A stretch of 64,000 bases of DNA from Salinihabitans flavidus (lineage in GTDB: Bacteria > Pseudomonadota > Alphaproteobacteria > Rhodobacterales > Rhodobacteraceae): assembly GCF_900110425.1 (NCBI RefSeq), contig NZ_FODS01000005.1, forward strand, positions 143,025-207,024. Reading direction: 5' to 3'. Each line of letters opens with the position of its first letter. The first letter of the stretch is position 1. The position numbers and the translations under genes were made by a program. Below the pieces are notes generated by a model. The model saw nothing but the letters and a program-made list of their open reading frames with translations. It was not told the origin of the DNA and did not search any database. Below are positions 1 through 7,404 of this stretch, piece after piece.

Positions 1-21
1 GATGAGTAAGAAGGACACAAG

Positions 22-636
22 ATGAGCGAAGCAGCCAGGATCGACCCAGCCGCAATCGCAGAAGAAGACAGGCTCCGCGCGGAACTTTACGATTTTCTCG
101 CTGCCCTTCTGGCGCGCCCCCCGTCACAGGCGCTTCTGGACCAATGCGCCCGGCTGAGCGGCGACGGATCGCAACTCGGGCAGTCCGTTTCGGTGCTCGC
201 AAATCTGGCGGGCAAAACCACCCAGAAGAAGGCAACGCGGGAATTCAACGACCTGTTCATCGGGTTGGGACGGGGCGAACTGCTCCCCTATGCCAGCTTC
301 TACATGACGGGTTTTCTTCATGAGAAGCCTCTGGCGGTCCTGCGCAGGGACATGGCGGAGCGACAGATCGAGCGCGCGCCGAACGTCTATGAGCCCGAGG
401 ACAACATTGCCGGCCTGATGGAGATGATGGCGGGCCTGATCGAGGGACGCTTTGGCGCGCCGGCCTCTCTTGGCTCTCAGCAGACGTTCTTCAACCGTCA
501 TATCGCCCCTTGGGCACCGCATTTCTTCAGCGATCTGGAGGGCGCGAAGACCTCTGTCTTTTATGCCCCGGTCGGAACTGTCGGACGGATATTCATGGGA
601 ATCGAGCGCGAAGCCTTCCGGATGGGCGCAGGCTGA
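22..636 (+). CDS. TorD/DmsD-family molybdoenzyme chaperone
   Basis: This 204-residue cytoplasmic protein resembles the TorD/DmsD chaperones, which hold a molybdoenzyme apoprotein and its Tat signal until cofactor is inserted. It is all-helical, with the family pattern EFNDLFIGLGRGELLPYASF at about residues 73-92 and a conserved EPEDNIAGLMEMM stretch at about 125-137. An aaggac ribosome site lies just upstream of the ATG. It precedes a Tat-signal small protein and the formate dehydrogenase alpha subunit on the same strand, so that subunit is the likely client. The family assignment is firm; the client is inferred from position. The operon may begin left of the window. Confidence 0.85.
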   Translation: MSEAARIDPAAIAEEDRLRAELYDFLAALLARPPSQALLDQCARLSGDGSQLGQSVSVLANLAGKTTQKKATREFNDLFIGLGRGELLPYASFYMTGFLHEKPLAVLRRDMAERQIERAPNVYEPEDNIAGLMEMMAGLIEGRFGAPASLGSQQTFFNRHIAPWAPHFFSDLEGAKTSVFYAPVGTVGRIFMGIEREAFRMGAG

Positions 637-712
637 TACGATGCAAGGCCGCTGGCCCCGGGACCAGTGGCACACTGAATGGAAATGGCACGTTACGAGG
701 AGGAGCATGCCG

Positions 713-907
713 ATGTCGGATAAATCCAAACACGAAAACACGAACCGCCGCGATTTTCTCAAACTGGCCGCGACCGGGGCACCAGCCGCTGTCGCCGCCG
801 TCGCCGTCGGATCAAATGAGGCCGAGGCCGCAACCACCGACACGGCCTCGTCGGCACTGTCGGACACCGCACATACCCGTGCCTACTATGAGTCCACACG
901 GTTCTGA
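713..907 (+). CDS. small Tat-signal protein of formate dehydrogenase loci
   Basis: This 64-residue protein has a twin-arginine signal (NRRDFLKLAATGAPAA) ending in an AEA-type cleavage region, and a short mature part ending AHTRAYYESTRF. It matches the small Tat target proteins known to sit beside formate dehydrogenase genes. The ATG at 713 was chosen over 707 because the GAGGAGG site at 698-704 gives it a normal spacing. It lies between the chaperone and the alpha subunit. The exact role of this family is not established; it may be an extra periplasmic subunit or a maturation aid. Confidence 0.75.
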   Translation: MSDKSKHENTNRRDFLKLAATGAPAAVAAVAVGSNEAEAATTDTASSALSDTAHTRAYYESTRF

Positions 908-976
908 GAGCGATCGCCGCCGGACAGGGCGCGGGCCACCGCGCATTACCAAACCGGCTCAGGAAGGGAGATGAGG

Positions 977-3871
977 ATGCTTAGAAAAAAAACCAACGGC
1001 ATGGCGCTACATGCGCACCGGACGCCGCTTCTGTCTGCGGTCGCAGATAAATCCGTTGACCGGCGCGCATTCCTGCGCGGGTCGGGGTTGACCATCGGCG
1101 GACTGGCCGCCCTTGGCATGACCGGCGGCACCGTCACCCGCGCCCGGGCGCAGGATGCTGTCGGCCGGGCTGTCGATACGGTGAAATCGGTCTGTACCCA
1201 CTGCGCGGTTGGCTGCACCGTTGTGGCCGAGGTCGATAACGGGGTCTGGATCGGACAGGAACCCGGTTTTGACAGTCCGATCAACCTCGGGGCGCATTGC
1301 GCGAAGGGCGCCTCCGTGCGTGAACATGCGCATGGCGAGCGCCGTCTGAAATATCCGATGAAAAAGGTAAATGGCGAATGGCAGCGTATCAGCTGGGAAG
1401 ACGCCATTGAGGAGATCGGCGACAAGATGCTGGAAATCCGCGAGGAAAGCGGACCGGACAGCGTCTACTGGCTTGGATCGGCCAAGCACAGCAACGAACA
1501 GGCGTATCTGTTCCGCAAGTTCGCAGCCTACTGGGGCACCAACAACGTCGACCATCAGGCGCGAATCTGCCACTCCACCACTGTGGCGGGCGTTGCGAAT
1601 ACATGGGGCTACGGCGCCATGACCAATTCTTTCAACGACATTCACAACAGTCGGGCGATCTTCATCATCGGCGGCAATCCCGCCGAGGCGCATCCGGTCT
1701 CTCTTCTGCATGTGCTCAAGGCGAAGGAAGAGAACAACGCACCGCTGATCGTCTGCGATCCGCGTTTCACCCGCACCGCGGCTCATGCTGATGAATATGT
1801 CCGGCTCAGGCCGGGCAGCGACGTTGCGCTCATCTGGGGCCTTCTGTGGCATATCTTCGAGAACGGCTGGGAGGATCGTCAGTTCATCCGTACCCGTGTC
1901 TGGGGGATGGACCAGATCCGTGATGAGGTGAAGAAGTGGACCCCGGACGAAGTGGAGCGGGTCACCGGAGTGCCCGGCAGCCAGATGGAGCGTGTGGCCC
2001 GGACGCTGGCCAATAACCGCCCCGGCACCGTAATCTGGTGCATGGGCGGCACACAGCACACCACGGGCAACAACAACACACGCGCCTATTGCGTGCTTCA
2101 ACTCGCGCTTGGCAACGTGGGAGTGTCTGGCGGCGGCACCAATATCTTCCGCGGTCATGACAACGTGCAGGGTGCAACCGACCTCGGAGTGCTTAGCCAC
2201 GACCTGCCAGGCTACTACGGTCTGGCCGAAGGGTCATGGGCCCATTGGAGCCGAGTCTGGGAAGAAGACCTCGACTGGCTCAAAGGACGTTTTCAGCAGG
2301 CGGAAGGGGAGGACGGCAAGACCGTCAACCTGATGAACCGCACTGGCATTCCGGTGTCGCGCTGGATCGACGGCATTCTTGAAGACAAGGAGAACATCGA
2401 TCAGCCTGACAACGTGCGGGCCATGGTTCTTTGGGGACATGCGCCTAACTCTCAGACCCGTATGACCGAGATGAAGACGGCGATGGAAAAGCTCGACATG
2501 CTGGTCGTGGTCGATCCGTATCCGACCGTCTCGGCGGTGCTGCACGATCGCACCGATGGCGTCTACCTGCTGCCGGCGGCCACGCAGTTCGAAACCCGCG
2601 GTTCCGTCACGGCATCCAACAGGTCGTTGCAATGGCGCGATCGCATCTTTGCACCGCTGTTCGAGGCGAAGACCGATCACGAGATCATCGCGCGCTTTGC
2701 CCGGAAGTTCGGTTTCGAGGACCGGCTGCTGCGCAACATCTCCATGGACAGCGAGCATGAGCCTAATATCGAGGACATCACCCGTGAGTTCAACAAGGGG
2801 ATGTGGACCATCGGCTACACCGGCCAGTCGCCGGAACGGCTCAAGCTGCATATGGCCAACCAGCACACGTTCAACAGGACGACCCTGCGTGCGAGCGGCG
2901 GGCCGTGCGATGGTGACCACTACGGTCTGCCATGGCCATGCTGGGGCACCGCAGAGATGAACCATCCCGGCACACCGAACCTTTATGACATCAACACGCC
3001 GGTGAAAGATGGCGGTCTGCCGTTCCGCGCCCGCTTCGGGGTGGAACGCAATGGTGAGAATCTTCTCGCCGAAGGTGTGTCCAACCCGGGCGCCGAGCTT
3101 CAGGACGGGTATCCGGAGTTCACAATGCAGATGCTGATGGATCTGGGCTGGGATGGCGATCTGACCGAAGAGGAACGGTCTGTCATCGACGGGATTGCCG
3201 GCGCGAGCACCAACTGGAAAACCGACCTGTCCGGCGGGATTCAACGCGTGGCCATCGCACATGGCTGCGCGCCCTTCGGCAACGCCAAGGCGCGTGCCGT
3301 CGTCTGGACGTTCCCGGATCCGGTGCCGCTTCACCGAGAGCCGCTCTATACCAACCGGCGCGATCTGGTGGAAGACTACCCGACCTACGAGGACCGGAAG
3401 TTCTATCGCCTTCCGACGCTCTATGCTTCCATCCAGAAGCAGGACTTCAGCGAAGATTACCCGATCATCCTGACGTCCGGCCGACTGGTGGAATATGAGG
3501 GTGGCGGCGATGAGACGCGCTCCAACCCCTGGCTGGCCGAGTTGCAGCAGGACATGTTCGTAGAGATCAATACGCGCGATGCCAACAATCTGGGCGTGCG
3601 GGACGGCGCTCAGGTCTGGGTCGAGGGCCCCGAGGGTGGCAAGGTCAAGGTCATGGCCATGGTGACCGAACGGGTGGGTCCGGGCGTGGCCTTCATGCCC
3701 TTCCACTTCGGCGGACAGTTCCAGGGAGAGGACCAGAGATCCAAATACCCCGAAGGGGCCGATCCCTACGTTCTGGGGGAATCGACCAACACCGCGCAGA
3801 CCTACGGGTATGACTCGGTGACCCAGATGCAGGAAACCAAAGCTACACTTTGCAAGATCAGCGCAGCATAA
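977..3871 (+). CDS. fdhA: formate dehydrogenase alpha (catalytic) subunit, Mo/W-bisPGD
   Basis: This 964-residue catalytic subunit oxidises formate to CO2 at a bis-pterin Mo or W site. An N-terminal twin-arginine motif (DRRAFLRGSG, about residues 28-37) indicates export to the periplasm. A CxxCxxxC...C [4Fe-4S] motif (VCTHCAVGC, then GAHCAKG with the conserved Lys) follows at about residues 70-110. The metal ligand is Cys in HQARICHS (TGC codon at 1568), where E. coli FdnG has selenocysteine. A molydopterin dinucleotide-binding C-terminal domain completes it. The ATG at 977 was preferred to 971 because the GGAG at 967-970 is better spaced from it. It forms an operon with the Fe-S and cytochrome b subunits. 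Confidence 0.93.
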   Translation: MLRKKTNGMALHAHRTPLLSAVADKSVDRRAFLRGSGLTIGGLAALGMTGGTVTRARAQDAVGRAVDTVKSVCTHCAVGCTVVAEVDNGVWIGQEPGFDSPINLGAHCAKGASVREHAHGERRLKYPMKKVNGEWQRISWEDAIEEIGDKMLEIREESGPDSVYWLGSAKHSNEQAYLFRKFAAYWGTNNVDHQARICHSTTVAGVANTWGYGAMTNSFNDIHNSRAIFIIGGNPAEAHPVSLLHVLKAKEENNAPLIVCDPRFTRTAAHADEYVRLRPGSDVALIWGLLWHIFENGWEDRQFIRTRVWGMDQIRDEVKKWTPDEVERVTGVPGSQMERVARTLANNRPGTVIWCMGGTQHTTGNNNTRAYCVLQLALGNVGVSGGGTNIFRGHDNVQGATDLGVLSHDLPGYYGLAEGSWAHWSRVWEEDLDWLKGRFQQAEGEDGKTVNLMNRTGIPVSRWIDGILEDKENIDQPDNVRAMVLWGHAPNSQTRMTEMKTAMEKLDMLVVVDPYPTVSAVLHDRTDGVYLLPAATQFETRGSVTASNRSLQWRDRIFAPLFEAKTDHEIIARFARKFGFEDRLLRNISMDSEHEPNIEDITREFNKGMWTIGYTGQSPERLKLHMANQHTFNRTTLRASGGPCDGDHYGLPWPCWGTAEMNHPGTPNLYDINTPVKDGGLPFRARFGVERNGENLLAEGVSNPGAELQDGYPEFTMQMLMDLGWDGDLTEEERSVIDGIAGASTNWKTDLSGGIQRVAIAHGCAPFGNAKARAVVWTFPDPVPLHREPLYTNRRDLVEDYPTYEDRKFYRLPTLYASIQKQDFSEDYPIILTSGRLVEYEGGGDETRSNPWLAELQQDMFVEINTRDANNLGVRDGAQVWVEGPEGGKVKVMAMVTERVGPGVAFMPFHFGGQFQGEDQRSKYPEGADPYVLGESTNTAQTYGYDSVTQMQETKATLCKISAA

Positions 3872-3883
3872 GGAGTTAAGAGA

Positions 3884-4477
3884 ATGGCAAGAGCGAAGTT
3901 CCTCTGTGACGCCGAGCGCTGCATCGAATGCAACGCCTGCGTTACCGCCTGCAAGAACGAGCACGAGGTGCCCTGGGGCATCAACCGGCGTAAGGTCGTC
4001 ACGATCAACGACGGCAAGCCCGGCGAACGGTCGATCTCGGTCGCCTGCATGCACTGCTCGGATGCACCGTGCATGGCGGTCTGTCCGACCGACTGCTTCT
4101 ACCAGACGGAAGACGGGATCGTGCTGCACAGCAAGGATCTCTGCATCGGTTGCGGCTATTGTTTCTATGCGTGCCCGTTTGGCGCGCCACAGTATCCGCA
4201 GGCGGGCAATTTCGGATCGCGCGGCAAGATGGACAAATGCACCTTCTGCGCCGGTGGCCCGGAAGAGAACCACTCCACCGAAGAGTTCGCCAAGTACGGG
4301 CGCAACCGGATCGCCGAGGGAAAGCTGCCACTTTGCGCCGAGATGTGCGCGACCAAGGCGCTTCTGGCAGGCGATGGCGATGTGGTGTCCAACATCTACC
4401 GCGAGCGCGTGGTCGCCCGTGGCTTCGGGTCCGGTGCGTGGGGCTGGGGCACGGCCTACGACCAGAAGGCCAACTGA
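3884..4477 (+). CDS. fdh3B: formate dehydrogenase beta (4x[4Fe-4S]) subunit, FDH3 type
   Basis: This 197-residue ferredoxin-like subunit carries electrons from the catalytic subunit to the cytochrome. Four cysteine groups are visible: CIECNACVTACKNEH near the N-terminus, CMHCSDAPCMAVCPTDC, CIGCGYCFYACPFG, and the CTFC...CAEMC pair. It is shorter than E. coli FdnH because the C-terminal membrane helix is absent, as in FDH3 beta subunits. It starts 12 nt after the alpha stop with a GGAG site. Subunit identity is well supported by motif content and position. Confidence 0.92.
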   Translation: MARAKFLCDAERCIECNACVTACKNEHEVPWGINRRKVVTINDGKPGERSISVACMHCSDAPCMAVCPTDCFYQTEDGIVLHSKDLCIGCGYCFYACPFGAPQYPQAGNFGSRGKMDKCTFCAGGPEENHSTEEFAKYGRNRIAEGKLPLCAEMCATKALLAGDGDVVSNIYRERVVARGFGSGAWGWGTAYDQKAN

Positions 4478-4484
4478 AGCCGGA

Positions 4485-4521
4485 GCATTGCGGGCGGGCT
4501 CTTGGATGCCCGCCCGAATGC
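4485..4521 (+). other. intercistronic hairpin 1 between fdh beta and gamma
   Basis: GGGCGGGC at 4492-4499 pairs with GCCCGCCC at 4508-4515 around an 8-nt loop. Outer pairing of GCATT (4485-4489) with AATGC (4517-4521) extends the stem. No T-run follows, so it looks like an mRNA-stabilising or processing element more than a terminator. Confidence 0.6.
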
Positions 4522-4530
4522 GCGAATAGC

Positions 4531-4550
4531 CCCGCGGTTGCGACCGCGGG
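4531..4550 (+). other. intercistronic hairpin 2 between fdh beta and gamma
   Basis: CCCGCGGT (4531-4538) and ACCGCGGG (4543-4550) form a perfect 8-bp stem with a 4-nt loop, followed by AATTTCGTCTTTG. With the preceding hairpin it fills most of the 105-nt gap before the cytochrome subunit. It may set subunit stoichiometry by partial termination or by protecting the upstream message. Confidence 0.55.
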
Positions 4551-4582
4551 AATTTCGTCTTTGACCAAGGGATTGTCCGACC

Positions 4583-5809
4583 ATGTCGCGCATCATCCAA
4601 TCGTTCCTGAACCTTGTTTTCGCCTGTCTTTGCGTTCTGTCGATTTCGGTTCCCGCCATTGCACAGGGAGTGGATGGGCCCCGCGCGACCACAGGCGGGG
4701 CGCAGACGCTCGAGGATATTCTCAAGCGCCAGAACGACCAGAAGATCGACGAGAGTTTCCGCAGCGAGGCGATCGGAAGTCCGGCCGCTGCTGCCGATGA
4801 ACGTGACCAGCTTGGCGTTCTTGGCGGCGTGGCCGACTCCGAGTTCTGGCGCGCGTTTCGCTATGGGAGGCTCGATGAACTGGGCGATCTGAGCGTTTCG
4901 GCGCGGGGCCCGGCCGCCGAGGTTGTTATTCAGGACAGTGGCATGAGGTGGTTGGAGTTCCGGGAGGGGCCGCTGGCCACCTATGGCGGGTATCTCTTGC
5001 TCGGCGTGCTCGCGATTCTCCTGCTGTTCCTGCTTCTGCGCGGGCGCATCCGCATTGACGGTGAAAAGGCCGGCACGACGATTCAACGCTTTGATGCGAT
5101 TGAACGGTTTGCGCACTGGCTGCTCGCCGGGTCGTTTGTCCTGCTGGCAATAACCGGGTTGACGCTATTGTTCGGACGCATGGCGATCATTCCGCTGATC
5201 GGTCATGAGGCCTATGCCCCCTTCGCGATTGCAGGCAAATGGGTGCACAACAACGTGTCGTGGGCGTTCATGCTGGGGCTGGTGATGGTCACCGTGCTCT
5301 GGATCGCCCACAATATTCCCAACAAGCATGACCTGAAATGGATTGCCGTGGCAGGGGGCCTCTTTTCCAAGGGGGTGCATCCACCTGCGCGCAAGTTCAA
5401 TGCCGGGCAGAAGCTCATTTTCTGGGGTGTCGTCGTGCTCGGTGTGTCGATTTCGGCCTCGGGCCTGTCGCTTCTCTTTCCGTTCGAACTTCCGATGTTC
5501 GCACCCACCTTCGAAAAGCTGAACGCCTTCGGTATACCCGGGATTCTGGGGATGGAGCCGCTGCCGGAAACCCTCATGCCACATGAGGAAATGCAGCTTT
5601 CGCAGATCTGGCATACCATCATCGCCTTCGTATTCATCGCGATGATTTTCGGGCACATCTATATCGGTTCCGTCGGGATGGAGGGGGCCTTTGATGCGAT
5701 GGGAAGCGGTCAGGTCGATGAACAATGGGCCAAGGAACACCACGGATTGTGGTACGAAGAAGTCACCGACGACACCGCGCACGGTGCCGACCATAAACCG
5801 GCGGAGTGA
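4583..5809 (+). CDS. formate dehydrogenase gamma subunit (cytochrome b)
   Basis: This 408-residue membrane cytochrome b would pass electrons from formate to quinone. It has a cleavable signal (SIPVPAIAQ region), a periplasmic stretch of about 100 residues, one helix near residues 130-150, then a four-helix cytochrome b556/b561-like core. Candidate haem histidines are in ERFAHWLL, KWVHNNVSW, IWHTIIAF and FGHIYIG. The long N-terminal extension is typical of gamma subunits in proteobacterial FDH3 loci. It is separated from the beta gene by two hairpins. It completes the membrane-bound formate dehydrogenase. Confidence 0.9.
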   Translation: MSRIIQSFLNLVFACLCVLSISVPAIAQGVDGPRATTGGAQTLEDILKRQNDQKIDESFRSEAIGSPAAAADERDQLGVLGGVADSEFWRAFRYGRLDELGDLSVSARGPAAEVVIQDSGMRWLEFREGPLATYGGYLLLGVLAILLLFLLLRGRIRIDGEKAGTTIQRFDAIERFAHWLLAGSFVLLAITGLTLLFGRMAIIPLIGHEAYAPFAIAGKWVHNNVSWAFMLGLVMVTVLWIAHNIPNKHDLKWIAVAGGLFSKGVHPPARKFNAGQKLIFWGVVVLGVSISASGLSLLFPFELPMFAPTFEKLNAFGIPGILGMEPLPETLMPHEEMQLSQIWHTIIAFVFIAMIFGHIYIGSVGMEGAFDAMGSGQVDEQWAKEHHGLWYEEVTDDTAHGADHKPAE

Positions 5810-5850
5810 TCCGATGGACCCTGACACGCAATGCCTGCGCCGATACGTCA

Positions 5851-5865
5851 ATGCTCAGGGAGCAT
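5851..5865 (+). promoter_or_regulatory. perfect stem-loop covering the ribosome site of the micropeptide
   Basis: ATGCTC (5851-5856) and GAGCAT (5860-5865) form a perfect 6-bp stem with a 3-nt loop. The ribosome site AGGGAG (5857-5862) of the ORF at 5871 lies in the loop and 3' arm, so folding would hide it. This suggests translational control, though the stem is short. Confidence 0.4.
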
Positions 5866-5870
5866 GAACC

Positions 5871-5996
5871 ATGAAAAGCATGATCTTCGCCTTTCTGGCG
5901 GTTGCCGTGATCGCGGTCGCCGCGGATTTCGGTCTCGACTATGCCGGATTTTCCAGTCAGGACGCCACATCCGGACCATCCGTGCGTCTGGATTGA
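5871..5996 (+). CDS. 41-residue single-span membrane micropeptide
   Basis: The ORF codes for a 41-residue peptide: MKSMIFAFLAVAVIAVAADF is a hydrophobic signal or anchor segment, followed by a short polar tail ending PSVRLD. An AGGGAG site lies 8 nt before the ATG. It sits between the cytochrome subunit and the two-component genes on the same strand. Hydrophobicity and a good ribosome site support it; length makes homology uncertain. It could be a small accessory subunit of the formate dehydrogenase, which is an inference from position only. Confidence 0.5.
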   Translation: MKSMIFAFLAVAVIAVAADFGLDYAGFSSQDATSGPSVRLD

Positions 5997-6030
5997 TGTA
6001 AACTGCCGCAAACCCATATAGTCTTGTGCT

Positions 6031-7404
6031 ATGAACATCGTTTCTTCCAGTGATGGCGATGCGTCCGAGGATGTGACGCAACTGTCCAGAGACCGCGGGA
6101 TGCGGTATGTGTCGGTTCTCGTCGTGGACGATGAACCGGGTATGCGCAATTATCTTCTGCGCACGCTGGAGCCGCGCTGCAAGAAAGTCATGACCGCCGC
6201 CAGCGCCGAGGATGCGTCGCTGCTTCTCGATGCGCATCATTTCGACCTGGTGCTCCTCGACAACGTGATGCCGGGGCAATCCGGCCTCGACTGGCTGAAG
6301 GACCAGCGGCGGGTGGGTTTCTTTGCGGAAGTGGTGCTGATGACCGCCTATGCCGATCTGGAAACCGCGATCCAGGCGATGCGGGTCGGCGCATCCGATT
6401 TCGTGCTCAAGCCTTTTCGCTCGAACCAGATCCTGAACGCCATCACACGCTGCATGACGGAACGCCACCTGCGGCGCGAGAACTTTCTGCTGAAATATGA
6501 GCTTCAGTCCGACAGCCTGGCCGCTCGGGGGCGCCTGCTCGGCACCTCGCCCCGGATCGAAAACATCCGCAAGATGCTGGAGCGGGCGGCGGCGGTGCAG
6601 ACGCCAATACTGTTCACCGGCGAGAGCGGGACCGGAAAGGAAATCGCCGCGCGCACCCTGCATGCGCTGTCGGACAGGGCCGACCGCCCGTTCGTTCCGA
6701 TCAATTGCGGAGCCCTCTCGCATGAGCAGCTTGCCACGGATCTCTTCGGCAAGGGCGATCGGCCGGACGACTCGGGCCTCATGGTTCACGCATCGGGTGG
6801 AACCCTTTTTCTGGATGAAGTTGCGGAAATGCCGGGACCCGTTCAGGCGGCGTTGCTGCGGGTGATCGAAGATGGACGCCTGCGTCCGGAGGGTGCGACA
6901 CGCGAACTTCCGCTGAACCTGCGGTTCGTCTTTGCCACGAACGGCGATCTCAAGATGGCGATCGACGAGGGACGGTTCCGCGCCGATCTCTATCACCGGA
7001 TCAACGTGATCGGAATTGAAATGCCGCCATTGCGTGAGAGGGTGGGCGATATTCCCGAACTGGCGGAACTTTTCATGAGCAAGATTTCGCGCCAACTCGG
7101 GATCGACCCCCTGCCGCTCACGGAACGGGTGCTGCTGAACATGGCGCGCTACGACTGGCAGGGCAATGTCCGCGAGTTGCGCAACGTGATCGAACGATCA
7201 CTGATCCTCGGGGAATTTCCACCCGAGTTCGCCGGACCTACCGAGGAGGGGGAGGCGGAGCCGGTGGAATCCCTGCACGCGATGGAACGCCGGCATATTC
7301 TTTCGGTGGTCGAAGCTTGTGGTGGAAACCGGGCCGAGGCGGCGCGCCGTCTGGGTGTCTCGCGCCGCACCATCGACCGGAAATTCAGCATGTGGCATGG
7401 CTGA
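6031..7404 (+). CDS. NtrC-family response regulator lacking the GAFTGA loop
   Basis: This 457-residue regulator has a receiver domain (acidic pair D33-D34, phospho-acceptor D77 in LVLLDNVMPG), an AAA+ domain (Walker A GESGTGKE near 198, Walker B GGTLFLDEV near 260, arginine fingers in FRADLYHRINV) and a Fis-type helix-turn-helix at the C-terminus (NRAEAARRLGVSRRTID). The GAFTGA loop that contacts sigma-54 should lie between LFG (near 238) and Walker B, but the segment there is short and reads KGDRPDDSGLMVHAS. It probably acts without sigma-54, like Rhodobacter NtrC, or needs another partner. It overlaps the kinase gene by 8 nt and likely controls the formate genes. Confidence 0.88.
   Translation: MNIVSSSDGDASEDVTQLSRDRGMRYVSVLVVDDEPGMRNYLLRTLEPRCKKVMTAASAEDASLLLDAHHFDLVLLDNVMPGQSGLDWLKDQRRVGFFAEVVLMTAYADLETAIQAMRVGASDFVLKPFRSNQILNAITRCMTERHLRRENFLLKYELQSDSLAARGRLLGTSPRIENIRKMLERAAAVQTPILFTGESGTGKEIAARTLHALSDRADRPFVPINCGALSHEQLATDLFGKGDRPDDSGLMVHASGGTLFLDEVAEMPGPVQAALLRVIEDGRLRPEGATRELPLNLRFVFATNGDLKMAIDEGRFRADLYHRINVIGIEMPPLRERVGDIPELAELFMSKISRQLGIDPLPLTERVLLNMARYDWQGNVRELRNVIERSLILGEFPPEFAGPTEEGEAEPVESLHAMERRHILSVVEACGGNRAEAARRLGVSRRTIDRKFSMWHG

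Noticed and set aside
2234..5116. A 960-codon open frame on the minus strand opposite the formate dehydrogenase genes.
   Set aside because: It is antisense to three well-supported genes, has no domain, no ribosome site and the composition of a high-GC shadow frame.
6700..6830. Loss of GAFTGA as the result of a frameshift or pseudogene.
   Set aside because: Walker A, Walker B and all later motifs remain in one frame and the HTH is intact; only the loop is shortened.
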